DNA of 64,000 bases from Tubiluchus corallicola (Eukaryota; Priapulida; Priapulimorpha; Priapulimorphida; Tubiluchidae): positions 62,001-126,000 of the forward strand of contig JAQGDQ010000011.1 in NCBI GenBank assembly GCA_030141605.1, written 5' to 3'. A program made the translations under genes and the position numbers. The notes below the pieces were generated by a model, which did no database searches, was not told the DNA's origin, and saw nothing but the letters and a program-made list of their open reading frames with translations. Within the stretch, counting starts at the first letter, position 1. Each line of letters opens with the position of its first letter. Positions 1 through 22,872 of this stretch are shown one piece after another.

Positions 1-1
1 A

Positions 2-11022
<11,021 letters not shown>

Positions 11023-13460
11023 CGGCTAGCCAACCTGTTTGAAACTTCGTGGTGCTCACTCTAGTCAGATAACAAGCTTGTCGGGTAGATCTCAATGGTG
11101 TGATTATATGATCTACTCATCCCAACCGTGTTGTGATAGTCATTTCTTTGTTCATTAGTTGGGAAATTCGATGTATTCGAGTGTGATTATCAGCAGTGGC
11201 TAGCCGAAGGCAATGGTATTAGGTTTGTCTTGTAGTCTTCTGTGGCAAAAAAGTTGCACTAAAGTGTGCTATACGTGCGTCAGTCTACCGACCATCTACA
11301 CGCCAGGATTACCTGGTCTAATAATACTGCAGAAAATCTTTGTATCTTTATGGGATGATAGTGACCAGTGTCTCTGGCCCACTAATGTCCAGCCAAATGT
11401 GCGTTTTTCTTTCATGAAATGATTCTGAATTTTACAAAGTTGCCTGTTGCCATGACGATCTTACGTAACCGCTACACTTTTCCGTTCATGTACTGATGAG
11501 TGCAGCTGGTTTAATGCACCAGGTAAACGAATAATTCCAGTGGAATTTTTCAGCTGCCACTTTGTAATCATTTGAGAAAATCCTTTAGTGACTATCCAAA
11601 GGCAAAAATCACCGGACAAACCTCACAAATTCGGAAAATGTTCAAGTTTTAATGCACAGCGACTTTTTGCACTAAGCAGTTTTATTACGAGGCCTCTGTT
11701 GTTATTGAGTTTACAGTGAGGGAGGCCGTGATAAGACAGATTTTAAAACCTTGTAATATAATGTAAACAGTAGTGAAGCCGGTATCTGTTGACAGTGTGT
11801 TGTGAAAGCGTGTGTCTAAACTGCTTATGCGGTTATGTTAGGTGTTTACTGCGCGATTTATCATCACTTCTGGGTGAACCTTGTAAGTCCTGTGACTAAT
11901 CAGGCTATGATATTGGAGCCTATATTAGGAGCCTGTAATTTTGTAAATATGTATTGTGTATACAATTGTTCACACTCTTGAGCTGCAAACATCAAGAAAT
12001 CTTTAGCACCAGTAATGGAATTGATTTTTAAGTTAGAAAGCATTGGTTAGTTAGCTAATTCTTTGATTTTTTTCATGACATTCCCATTTATGATAATGGA
12101 ACATTTAACTAAAAAGCTTTTTGCAGTATGCCTCCTAGTATCCATCAAGATTATGCAAAAGCATGCCATTTAACACTATTCTTAATGCAGTGGAATAATG
12201 TCAGTAACTTTTTTGCAGAACTTTAGTACCGAATATGTGATTAGTATTTGCTGTTGTGTTGCGGTGCCAAAGTGCTAATAATTCTTTCAATTTTAAATCC
12301 TTGTGGTCACCTAAATCTAATTTGCAAGCATTTAAAATATTTGGGTGAAAATACATCAGCAGGAAAACGTGTAAGAAGAATTGTTCAATTTATATGTATA
12401 TAACTCGAGTACTGTCATTGTTAAGGTCATTGTATCTTGGTTGTGTAGTATTTATTAAACAGGTGGTTTTAGTAAAGCTATTGTTGCAGCTGGTAACAAA
12501 TTTTAAATCTGACCCCCAATATTATTTGCAATGAGCAAACGATTCATCAGTGTAATTATTGCGATGTGGTCCGCATTTAATTGTTTTGATTTTACTCGAA
12601 ATAATTTATCAGACTAAATTTGTAGCATTTTATTAAGTTATTTTTGTCTATCTTCTCGTGTAATTGAAAACGAATGTATTCTAAATAATCATAGCTGAAA
12701 ATGGGCCTAATCTTTGCCCAGTAATCCATTCTGCCCCCCAATTTCCATTTTATGGCAGTCTAACTGGTTTTATTTATTTATGATAGTATCACCTAATATA
12801 TGGATATGTATACATGTGATTGTATATATCTATGTATGTATGTACAGTATAATAATTATCAATACAGGGTGGGGCAAAAGTCGGATGCAGTTGTAAATAT
12901 ATGCAGTAACCATTGTACATTCTGTTTTATTACCGCTGCTGTAAAGACTTGCCTCAGCCTTTAATGTAATGTAGATTTTTGGTGCATATTATTTATGTAT
13001 GTATGTATAATATTATATAGACACATATGCAAATATAGTTACAAATTATTGCGTGTGTGTGCATGTGTGTGTGTGTCTGTATCATGTTTTAATACAAAAT
13101 TTTTAAATGCACTGCCTTCCAAACTTCTTTGCCATGTCATCCTTCCGACACTTTGTCTTTCAATTCTTTACAGATGCCTGGCTGAAATGATACCATTTAC
13201 TAAAAATTTGTTTTAAACATTACCATCTTCAACAAGGAGTAGCTTGTTCAAGTTGGAGTGCAATAAAAAATTTTCAATAGCCAAGTTTGCACACTAATTT
13301 CACCATGAAGGGCAGTGATAGGTCTTGCTACACATGTAATTAGGTTCGATTACACAATAGGCTACTGTTAGTGTTGATTTTATTTTGTCTGTGCTTGTTC
13401 TGTAAATGATTATCAGTCCTGTATAGTAAAATGGCTGCGTGTTTGTGAAATAAATAATCG
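11023..13460 (+). other. Probable 3' UTR of the insulin-type receptor
   Basis: AT-rich sequence with no coding signal follows the receptor stop codon. AATAAA hexamers on the + strand occur at 13262 and 13449, so a long 3' UTR of about 2.3-2.4 kb is possible. A short stretch near 12866 (CAGGGTGGGGCAAAAGTC) looks like a mariner-type terminus but has no partner that I can see. The true polyadenylation site cannot be fixed from sequence. Confidence 0.4.
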
Positions 13461-13516
13461 TGGCCCAACAAAATCTTTATCGTTCTTTGTTTGCACCTAA
13501 TCTACATATAGAATTT

Positions 13517-13550
13517 ACCGTATATACTTATGTACAAGTCGATGTGCGTT
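13517..13550. mobile_element. Lone MITE terminus (CCGTATA family)
   Basis: TACCGTATATACTTATGTAC followed by AAGTCGATG resembles one terminus of the same broad family as the complete element at 40704-41168. No opposite end is visible nearby, so this is a fragment at the left edge of the LINE mosaic. Confidence 0.4.
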
Positions 13551-13860
13551 GTGTTGTTCTCGGCTTTGGCTATTATCATTACAATTATGGCAACAAGGTT
13601 ATGAAACCGTTCGGTAACATGTTATTATAAAAGGGATACAAAACACAGTCATGACAGCACAGTAAAATATACAAAGTTTATTCAAGTTAATTATTTGACT
13701 GAGTGCCATATAAAAAAATAATAAGATGGCGTACGTAGTATCAGATGTCAGGTTCTCTCTTCTTCGTGTTTCCACGAAGCTTGCGTCTCTCCTTCCTGCG
13801 CTTAATTCTGCCAAGCCCTACGTCACTGTTAGCGTGACGTCACTGATGTCTCACGATTCA

Positions 13861-14196
13861 ACGTTCCATTAAATAGATTACGATTGTAATTTGCTTGTTT
13901 TTTATGTGAGTTTTGAGAGCAATAATTCTTGAATTTATAACAGTATACGTGCAATTAAAATCCACCGAATGAACAAAACCCACTCCAGCATGAGCGCTTG
14001 TGTCATCTCCATGCAAAAATATTTTATACTTGTTATCTAAGGAATAATTCTCTGTTGATTTCACATGAGTTTCTTGTAATGCCAAAAACGCCAATCCATA
14101 TTTGTCTAGATCTTTTAAAAGATTTGTTTCCTTCAATTTTGTTCTGAAGCCTAGAACACTGAATGAACTTATTATATCAGCATTATGATGACCCAT
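13861..14196 (-). pseudogene. LINE endonuclease (APE-type) fragment
   Basis: On the minus strand an open stretch of about 110 codons reads like the N-terminal endonuclease domain of a non-LTR retrotransposon. It contains VLGFRTKLKE, then LALQETHVKS (the QETH/QE catalytic signature), then HAGVGFVHS and NSRIIALKTHI. The frame ends at 13858. The rest of the element does not follow on this strand. It is a truncated, non-functional relic. Confidence 0.75.
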
Positions 14197-14269
14197 GTTT
14201 TTTTCGATCTTCTAATTCTACGGCTATAACTAAGCATACAACTACAACAAGCCAAGCAGCATATCAACC

Positions 14270-14770
14270 AACATATTTGTTCTATCGGAATTTACTGATT
14301 AGTAAACCAAAGAGATTAGCATCAGAGGTACTCGAAATGCAAATAAACAGTGTACATAAAAGGTCATGGTATAATGAAGTAGTTGAGACTGCAAAAAATA
14401 TACCATAGACGCTAATAAAGAAAGGGTGAAGGTCATGAAAAAGTCTGAATGGAAGAAAGAAATAAAGAATAAGATTGAATGTTGTATAAAGAGTGAATGT
14501 GCAGAAAAATGCAGGAGCAGCACTAAATTAAGATTTTTTAAGGCATACCGAGTGGAAACGACAAAATTACATAGACACATGCAAGCCAGAAGAGGTTAAA
14601 GATATATTGAAAATAAGACTGAATATGATTAAAGTTAAAGGGAACTAAAAGAATGAGTTTAAGGATCAGTTATTATGCCCAGTGGGTGAGGAAGATGATG
14701 ACACTGCTGAACATATGCTTAGATGTTATAGATATGGAGAATGGAAAAAAAACGAATGTATGGAATACAC
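14270..14770 (+). pseudogene. LINE C-terminal fragment with zinc-finger-like CX..H..C motif
   Basis: Broken reading frames on the + strand read like a LINE ORF2 C-terminus: RSWYNEVVETAKN, then MKKSEWKKEIKNKI, then TKLRFFKAYRVE, then ILKIRLNMIKVKGN, then CPVGEEDDDTAEHMLRC. This spacing resembles the Cys/His C-terminal domain of several marine-animal LINEs. Several stops and frameshifts interrupt it. It is followed by about 100 bp of A-rich sequence and then by an RT fragment, an order opposite to one intact element, so two insertions are likely. Confidence 0.6.
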
Positions 14771-14877
14771 GATAAAGACAAATAAAGATATTAAACTTGG
14801 AAAAGACAAATAAAAGATCAGCGTTAAAGAAGAATAGACTTTGCACCCTATAAAGGTGCCCGCCTCTGATAGGTGGA

Positions 14878-16134
14878 GAGAGTCGAGTATCGCAATCGCA
14901 ACCAGGACGGAATACTACTGAATTAGTACAAGCCTGTAAATTACTAGCCAAAAAAGCCATCTTTTCTGCTGATTACTCAATATATATTCTCATGATCGAT
15001 ATGTCAAAGGCCCTTGATTGCGTATTGAGAAAAACTCTGCTTTGCTGTCTGGAAGAAATCTTTGAACCTTATGAAATGTACATCATAAGTATAATGTTAG
15101 AAAATTTATTAATTCAAGTCAGGTGTGAAGGGAAAATGAATTGGCCGTTTTCTACAAACAAAGGAGTACCTCAGGGTGACTGCCTAAGACCTGTACTTTT
15201 TACTTTATATCTTGCCATAGCTCTCACTGAGGACAAAGTTATACCATTGAAAGACCTAGAAGATCACAACTACACAATTCTTGATCCTGAATTAATACCG
15301 AATGAAGTAAAACAAGAACACAGTTACAGCTCTCTACAAAGTAAGTCAACTACTATATCTATGCAGTATGCTGATGATGTGGCATGCATTACAAGAAACA
15401 AAGAAGTAGATGAAAATAAAAAACTCAATAGAGGAGTAACTGAACAGAATGGATCTCGTTGTAAACAAAAATAAAACTGAAGAGTTTCACATAACACTCC
15501 ATGGTGATGAATCATGGCAAAGATGCAAGTATCTCGGTAGTCTGCTGGCAACAGAAGACGACATATCAAGACGGGAGATAATGGCGTTATCAGCTTACTC
15601 AAAACTCACAAAAGTTTTTGAGAATAGGAAGATTTCTTTGGAAACAAAAATTAGAATATTCTCAGCCTTAGTTGAAACTGTATTTCTGTATAACTCTGAA
15701 CTCTGGACATTAAAAGCAAATCATAAAGCTAAAATTGATGTGTTTCAAAGATGAAATTACAGAAACATTTTGGGTATTAGATGGCCAAAGAAAATTTCAA
15801 ACAAAGATCTATATGAAAAAATAAAAGAAGAACCATGGATAAGAAAAATAAAAAGATGCCGTTTAAGATGGATTGGGCATATGCTTAGACTACCTGATGA
15901 CATTCCAGTGAAGATAGCTCTTCAACAAACAATAGAACCAGCTAAAAAGCCTGCAGGAGGACAAATGTTTATGTACTTAGATTTTGCACAGAAAGATTTA
16001 TACACTTCAGCATTGATCCTTAGAAATAAATGCACTTGGGGCATTGCGTCAAGCAGGGAGTCCTGGCATAGGGAGGTGAGCAGAATCATGTCCCTAGACG
16101 TATGATTCATTGGATGATGATGATGATGATATGT
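14878..16134 (+). pseudogene. RTE-like LINE reverse transcriptase relic with (GAT)n tail
   Basis: A continuous frame from about 14878 reads PGRNTTELVQACKLLAKKAI, then ILMIDMSKALD (RT motif A region), GVPQGDCLRPVLFTLYLAIA (motif B), and YADDVACI (catalytic YADD). A frameshift near 15450 leads to the thumb (CKYLGSLLATEDDI), and a stop near 15752 to the C-terminal part (RCRLRWIGHMLRLPDD). It ends in a (GAT)n run at 16113-16130, typical of RTE-like 3' ends. The frameshift and the stop make it inactive. Confidence 0.85.
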
Positions 16135-18239
16135 TCCATTAAACATTATTGCTGCCTGGTTAAATTTTCGTTTTTCTCGTCATTGCTGTATCTGTTTCAC
16201 TTGTCTTTTCATATTGTCTTGTGCCGCTCAAACAATGCTTCTGACGAAAAGTGATTACTTTAGCATTTTGCAGAAGGATAAAATTGTAAGTATACAATTT
16301 ATTCTTAGGTGTGATCCACCAGAAAAGATTTGCACACCAAGTCAAACACACTAGATGAGCTAGTATGAGTTACAATGGTAACACTAAAACAGTTATAATC
16401 ATCCCAAGAATGCCCGAAAGCCGCTCCATAGCTCCCCCAATCCAGACTTAATAACATAGTTCTCAGGAGATATTTAGTCTAATTATTGCCTTTAACAACT
16501 GTCTATATATTAACCTAAAAAGTTGTAGCTATAGCAGCTTACCTGCTGATAAGAGATTTGATTCGCGGGAGTGCTCCATGGTCCGTGCATGATCTTGTTC
16601 ACACATCCTAATATTACACCTTACACGTCTCTCATGGTTTCCATGCAGCTGCAGCTTAATAAGTAAATTTATTGCTTGCTTATTTGATATATTCCAAGAT
16701 TATTTGCTTGTTTATGATGTGGCATTTCAACTCTACCGATTTGAATAGGAGACTGCTGGCTTTAATGGTAATTCCCGTTTTTTCGCCAACTGTTGCTCCA
16801 AGGTAAGATCACACAAAATGCGATTGCAGTGAGGTAGAACATACACCCTTTGTCCAAAATAGAATCGTCACCTTACGCTATGAAAAAAAATCATTGGGAA
16901 CTTACCCAGCACTTAGAATGCGGGGGTGGGGGGCTGTGCGTTTGAACAGCCGCATGAAAACTGAATTAGATTCCGAGAGCTACTCAATGCTTTTGGCTAA
17001 TGAGGTCGATAAAGTTAGAAATTTCCAGCTTGGAGACAGTGGCAGACTGGGTCTAAACTTTATACCGAGAAAACTTGTAAAAGGACCGTGTCAAAAGGAT
17101 CAAAGCACTTAATTCCAAAACGTAGTCAAAGGAATTAAATAAAAATAAAGGTAAGGCAAATAAAATGTTAAATTTATTCAATATTGTTATATTTATTTAT
17201 GTTAATGCGTGCATTATCTTATGGTTTATAATTATATGTTTTTACCTGGTGGACTTGAAGAAACTAATATTGTAACTTCACATAAAATACAGTAAGATTA
17301 GTGATAGGGCTAATTCTCACCTTTTCTCTGTCTATCTGTTTATTTATCCCCCCTCTCTCTTTCTGTTTCTGCCTCTCCCCTCTTTCACTCTTCCTTCCTT
17401 TCTTTCTGAGGCACCAAATAACCTTCAAACTGTCAGTGTTATTTCTAATGTTTTTAAATTTCTTTCTCGTTTAGTACTAGCTGTCACATTTAACATATAA
17501 CAGTGATTTGCTTCCAGGAGGTAAGTGAAAATTATGCAGCTGCTGCCAACCAACTATCAACCTTATGTGTAAGTTGGTGTAACACAGGCTGTCGCCCAGC
17601 AATAAAACGCTGATAGCTTTGTTTACTAATGGAAATTACTAATGGGGTGACGAAGGGTTAAACAATTACTGGTGTGTTTTCTGAAATCAAAAGACAATGC
17701 GTGTGTGAAATATACCGACGTCAGTTATTTATTTTCAAAGTGATGGTCACTTTGGGGCTCTCCGGGAAATTTCCCGAATTTTAGACATTGCTGATATAGT
17801 TTTCAGCAATGTCTAAACTACGTTTTGATATGCAGTCATATTTATGCTGGTACTGCTAAAAGATTTCCATAGTTCTTTACATTTCATAATGCTTTAATTT
17901 TTTTGTGTATAATAACTGCAATCTCAACAGTTCCGAAAAACTTAATGTAATTGTAACGCATTGTTTTAGTTTAGAATACTTCTGATGGTCAAGGTAAGTA
18001 AGGTTTACATACTAACGTATATTATTGCTATGGACTATCATGGTCATACAGCGTGTGCCATAAGGAATGTGGTCGTGTACACGGTTTTGACGGTAGTGCA
18101 TACGAAAAAGGGATATCCCATATTGCGGAACTGGATCGTTGGAAATACTTTCTTCAATTCAGTTCTTCTTCTTCGAAATAATGCGTTAACTTCAGCAATT
18201 TTAAGGCTGTAACACATGGTTGTGCTTTTAGCTTACGAG
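16135..18239. other. Spacer with no recognised gene
   Basis: AT-rich intergenic sequence. I see no conserved coding frame. It holds a pyrimidine-rich patch (17340-17400) and the palindrome plus hairpin listed at 17763-17817. Confidence 0.55.
17763..17817. other. 14-bp perfect palindrome followed by a perfect 15-bp hairpin
   Basis: CGGGAAATTTCCCG (17763-17776) is its own reverse complement. Three bases later TTTAGACATTGCTGA (17780-17794) and TCAGCAATGTCTAAA (17803-17817) form a perfect stem with an 8-nt loop. The stem is too short for a standard microRNA precursor. No gene is adjacent. Confidence 0.7.
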
Positions 18240-20190
18240 TGCCGTGCCAGTACCATAATAAAAGAGGTAGCAATAATCCAAAGCTCCTTAAGGTACTCCA
18301 TTTGCGGTGGTTTACCTTAATCCAGTTTAGATCCTGGATTAAGTACTCCTGAATAAGTTGAGAGTGCCAAGCTGGACTATTCACTCTGGTAGGTGATTCC
18401 ATTCTTTTGCGGTGCGTAAGAAAAAAAAGAGTGAAGGTGATAATCACAAGAAAAATGTGGTATGTTGTATGCAAATGAATTCTCCGTACCTGAAGGAATA
18501 GTGTGACACTTTGCCTGGAAAGGCATTTCGACAACTACCAGGTAGTTGTGGATTTTGTAAAACATTACGAGCCTAGCCATCCTGTGTCGCTTGGCTAATG
18601 GGCACCAGTTGAACTCTGTCATCATGGCAGCCAAACTTAGTGTTCTCCTATAGTGATTCAGGGTAAACCTTGCAGCTCTTCTCTGAACTGGTTCCAACTT
18701 TGTTACTAAACTGACGGTATGTGGATCCCAAACAGTCTGGCTATGCTCAGTTGTCGGGTGCACAAGGCTCATGTATGCTGAATCTTTGATTTGTATGTTT
18801 GTAGGGCGCCGAGTAACCCACTTGCCGAAGTAGGACACTTCCGGCAAAAAGCATGTGCTGAATTTGCGGAAAAGCAGTGTCGTACATGGGCAGTCCAAGG
18901 AGGGCACTGGCGATTTATGACGGGAAACGAGAATTATGATGACATAATAAGACATAAAACTAAATTTGTTTTAGGGAAAAAGTAACTTTATAGTCCTTGA
19001 CAATTTACAAAATTAATGCATTTTTTACAATAGTATCATCAGTATCATTAGCTGCATTAAAATCATTATAACATTATACTAAGTATCTAATGCTTTAAAG
19101 AGAGAAACTATGCACACTGTTATAACAGAAAGAATTACGAGTTTAAAAATGAAACAGATGCTGCTAAGCCTTCACAACACAAAAATGTAATTTTTAACAT
19201 TTAGGAAAAGCATAGACAATTTTTTTTAATAATGTCAATAATATTGTAACATGTAGGGAACTGTCGTACATGGCTCGCTAGCCCATGTAAAGCACATAGG
19301 TCGCTAGAACATTTACTTATTAGAAAGCAATTATTTGTCCAACAAGTAGTGAAACGGATCATCTGTCTGTGAAGCGAGACAAAATAAAAAAATGATATAC
19401 CTTAAACAAATGTTGAAATCGCTAAAAAGTGGGTTTATTTCATTTCACTAACATTAATATCAGAGCCAAATTTAATATTGTCCGTTCTACTAGCTCAGAA
19501 TAAAATTCTTTTATTTTATCAGATGTATAATAAATTATTCAACGTGTATTGACATTTTTAATATGCTTAACGACTCAATTCGCGACCTAGTTTCTAGTGT
19601 CCTACTGGGGCAGCCCATGTACGACACGTGCTACTTGGGCTAGCCCATGTACGACGCGTCCTACTTTGGGTAGCCCATGTCGCCAGTTGTCCTACTTCGG
19701 CTAGTGGGTTACTCGGCGCCCAACATGTTGTTAACATCAATATTTCGTTGTAAAAAGCCAAGAGTTGGCTTTAGATGTAACCGATCTATGTGGTTAGTCA
19801 ACCTGAGATCATGAGACGTAATGATGCCAAGGTACTTGACTGAGTCCACATGCTTTAGCAGATGTCCTTGAAGCATATATTGGTATCTCTCTGGGTTCAT
19901 TTTCCTTGTTATACTGATGACTTTATTCTTGTCAGGATGAAATTCCATCTTCCATTTGCTTGACCTGGCTACAAGATTATCCAGATCCTCTTGAAGTATT
20001 CTAGCATGCATCTTGTTCATTCTTTACTGCTAAGTAAGATATGGTGTCGTCAGCAAACCGGCGCACTTTAGACCACAAACCTTCTGCGATGTCATTTATG
20101 TGGAAGGGGAATAGACACGGCCTAAGTATGGATCCTTGAGAAACTCCAGATTTAACAGAGGCTGTAGTCTTTGATGCACCATCGACTACA
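18240..20190 (-). pseudogene. CR1/Jockey-like LINE reverse transcriptase relic, split by a DNA element
   Basis: Read on the minus strand from 20190 downward, the RT motifs are SGVSQGSILRPCLFPFHIND and RRFADDTISYLAV. After a frameshift near 20020 come LQEDLDNLVARSSKWKMEFH and VDSVKYLGII, up to FLQRNIDVNNM near 19725. The sequence resumes after the inserted element (18804-19721) with TNIQIKDSAYMSLVHP, LEPVQRRAARFTLNHYRR and LAKRHRMARLVMFYKIHN. A weak C-terminal KEWNHLPE near 18400 closes it. The two halves join in frame across the insertion. 5'-truncated, with frameshift and stops. Confidence 0.85.
18804..19721. mobile_element. 918-bp non-autonomous DNA element with 34-bp TIRs, nested in a LINE
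   Basis: The left end (18804-18837) starts GGGCGCCGAGTAACCCACTT; the reverse complement of the right end starts GGGCGCCGAGTAACCCACTA. They match over about 34 bp with one mismatch. Subterminal motifs GTCGTACATGGGC (near 18880 and 19264) and CCCATGTACGAC (twice, 19615-19660) recur in opposite orientation. The element cuts a LINE frame whose two sides join cleanly. No target-site duplication is evident and I see no transposase, so the superfamily is unassigned. Confidence 0.85.
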
Positions 20191-20319
20191 ACAGATTAAG
20201 TTCAATAACTCACTAAGCTCCCTATTCAGGTATTCGCCATACCATTAACAGCATACGAGTGAAGTTTCCTGATTAAATACCTATGGCTTACCAAATGTCG
20301 TCCTGATAGCAGTGTTTAT

Positions 20320-20645
20320 TTATCTTGAGGGCAGATTCTTTTATTTTAGAATTCAGCCTGCCGAATGTCTACAACAGATTCGACGTATAGATACCACTAC
20401 ATTCAATGGTATAGATTCAACTTGTATGCGGTCCCTTCTCATATTCAGTTTAGATTTATCGATAGATATTGCATTTACAGTATCGGCTGCGAGTGAGTTC
20501 CATGGTTAAACAATATTCATGGAACTCAACTTGCTTCTAAGTTTGCCCACTTTATCTGTAGTAATTACTTCTGGCAGAGCATTCCAGATGTCGCTGACTT
20601 GATGACAAACTAATGCTTTCTCATATCTGTTTGGCAGTGTGGCTT
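20320..20645 (-). pseudogene. LINE C-terminal fragment and 3' tail
   Basis: On the minus strand the frame reads LPNRYEKALVCHQ, then VSDIWNALPEVITTDKVGK, then LRSKLSSMN, and stops at 20506. IWNALPE is the usual LINE C-terminal WNSLP-type motif. The 3' flank ends near 20326 in TTCTAAAATAAAAGAATCTG. A related tail occurs at 45298-45325 in a transporter intron. This is a second LINE family upstream of the split one. Confidence 0.7.
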
Positions 20646-21555
20646 AAATAACTGGCTCACTTGCAGTTTAGGTGGTTCATAATTTATTGCATATATCAAT
20701 GCAATATATGCAATATATATATTTACACATATATGTGTGTGTATGTGCGTGTGTGCGTGCATGTGCAAAGCCTATCTACTATGGCCACACGGCTACAACT
20801 GCCTACAAGGTCTGCATGCAGCTAGATATCGCGACACATCTACATGCCGCTACAACTGTCACGGAATTCTACCTTTTCCTAATCCTAATGCAAAAATGAA
20901 TGTTCAAACCTAATGAATCGTTTTTAGGCAGGAATATAGAATAAGGTAGTAAATAAAAAATGTGACGCTGTCTGTCACTGCAGAATTTGTTCTGTTGTAT
21001 TAATGCAAAGTTTCATGATCAATTGCGAATTGGTGATGCCTCAGACTGCATTTCGAAAGGGAAACAAAAGTTGCGAAATAACGTTGATAGAGGATGCCAC
21101 TGGTGGGAAATACACAATTTGCTGAATGGCTGATGTTTAGGATTGTAGGAAGTCATGTGATAGTCTTTTTACTTTCCAGTAAGTTCACACTTTTTTAGTA
21201 AACCATTGCTTGTTTCTGTTCTGTGGCGCAGAGTAGTAAATACAAGTAAGAACTTTCTGGAAATTCTAAATTGGAAATATTTTGGTAAAACGCCCAATAT
21301 TTGTTCGTTTTTGTGATGCGACACCAACTTTTAAAAAATTAAATCTTTTTTTAAATATGAGGTAGATCGTTATTTTCTTTACATTGGTATGCACATACAT
21401 GATGCATCTTTTTATTGGAGCACTGGTTTCTGTGATATTTTTGAGTTGTGCAATCTGGGAATGCGTTAAAAAACCACCTAAACTACAAACTATCCAATTA
21501 CAAAGAAATTGAAAGTACTTTTGACATTGCTGGAGAAAAATTCAAATTATATCAT
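20646..21555. other. Spacer with simple repeats, no recognised gene
   Basis: Contains a (TA/TG/GTGC)-rich simple repeat around 20703-20766. The rest is AT-rich and I recognise no coding frame or inverted-repeat element in it. Confidence 0.5.
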
Positions 21556-21559
21556 ACAT

Positions 21560-21715
21560 AGCTTTTAAAACTGGCTAATAAAGTATTAGTTGCTCAGCCA
21601 CTAGTGTGCCTATTAATTGAGAGGGTCTTCAGTCAAAGTGGTTTGTTTGTAAGAACACAAAGGTTTGTCAAAAATTTGACTTTGCAAAATTACTAATAAA
21701 GTATAAAACCGTTTG
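21560..21715 (+). pseudogene. hAT transposase C-terminal fragment
   Basis: The + strand reads VLVAQPLVCLLIERVFSQSG, then LFVRTQRFVKNLTLQNY and a stop. ERVFSQSG is the hallmark of the hAT dimerisation region. Only about 45 codons remain; upstream frames are broken. The degenerate GACTTG array at 21880-22155 follows at once and may be its subterminal region. Confidence 0.8.
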
Positions 21716-21879
21716 TAAAATATCGTGTCTTGCACAAACAGTCTGATGTATTGTAAAATTTAAAATGTGAATTCACCCAATAAATTTAGTATGTTGGCAA
21801 GCGAAATAACAACAATATTAACAAGAATAGTTTATTGCTATTAAAGAGGAACTTGAGAATCGATTAAATCCTGGATCAC

Positions 21880-22155
21880 TTTGACTTGAAACTCGATTTG
21901 CAGTTGAAAATGGCCATTCAAACATGACTTGGGACTTGATGCAAATGTAGACGTAGCAGCTTGAGACTTGACTCGGACTTGGATTTAATGACACGAGACT
22001 TGAGTTGTACTTGTACTTGAGCATAATGACTCTAGACTTGACTGGGACTTGGACCATAGTGACTCGGACCTGAGCAATAAGAACTGAGGACCCAACTTGG
22101 ACATGGGCCATAGTGACTTGGGCTCGACTTGGACTTGAGCTGAAAGACTTGAGTG
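21880..22155. repeat. Degenerate GACTTG/GGACTTG array
   Basis: Many copies of ACTTGGACTTG-like words, often spaced by ATAGTGACT or AATGACT, run across about 275 bp. The pattern is too regular for chance and resembles the subterminal arrays seen in some hAT elements. An antisense open frame across it is a by-product of the repeat. Confidence 0.65.
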
Positions 22156-22215
22156 CTACAACACTGCCATGCACACTTCTTTGTAGATCTCTCTTTTCTT
22201 AACAGTGCCTGATAA

Positions 22216-22872
22216 AATCTTGTAATCCCTAAAATTACAACTGAAGAGTAAAATCTCTTTCAACGATTGTGCACTTGAATTGTTCATTTCTGTCCATTGG
22301 GTTTGCTTAATTAAAAAAATCTCATTTTAAACTTACTCTCTTTTCTTGCAATTTATTTGCACTCATTTGCAATATCTTGTATTTGAAATTTTTTTTAAGA
22401 TTCATCAGCTGAGCAAAAGACTTTGTCCAATAGAAGAACCTGTGGAAACAACCTGCTACGCCTAGATAAAACCGTTTTACAGTTTGGGCAAATTCCAAAC
22501 ATTAACTATTGGAAATGCCACCTGGCATGAAAAAGAGGGCGTGTCCTGGAAAAACCTATACTATGGTAAGCCTATATATGTATTAGCTATATTTTAACGT
22601 AAGAGCTATCATTATTTTCTAATTGGTATTGCCTATCACTGGCTTCCGCTGGTATGTTAGTTATATACTGTAGTGTCTGGTATATTGCTGCAAATCTTAC
22701 TTCTGTAACAATGCTATTGATAATTATGATTGCAGTCATCATTTATGTGCATCATGTATTTTTGCAGTTTTTTTTTTGTCTTTTGATATTAATTAGTTTA
22801 TCAAGGTTTTGGGCTTCCATCAGTGCAGCAACAGCTTCTGTCCAGTTTTCTAAATGCATTCTTCCCTTTTAG
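22216..22872. other. Upstream flank of iduronidase
   Basis: No recognised gene. The last bases before the iduronidase ATG form a pyrimidine tract ending in TTTTAG, as at a splice acceptor. No TATA box is convincing. Confidence 0.45.

Noticed and set aside
17780-17817. microRNA precursor
   Set aside because: The stem is only 15 bp, shorter than a Dicer substrate, and pairing does not extend outward.
21818-22174. 118-codon minus-strand open frame
   Set aside because: It follows the degenerate GACTTG array; composition is that of the repeat and no family is recognised.
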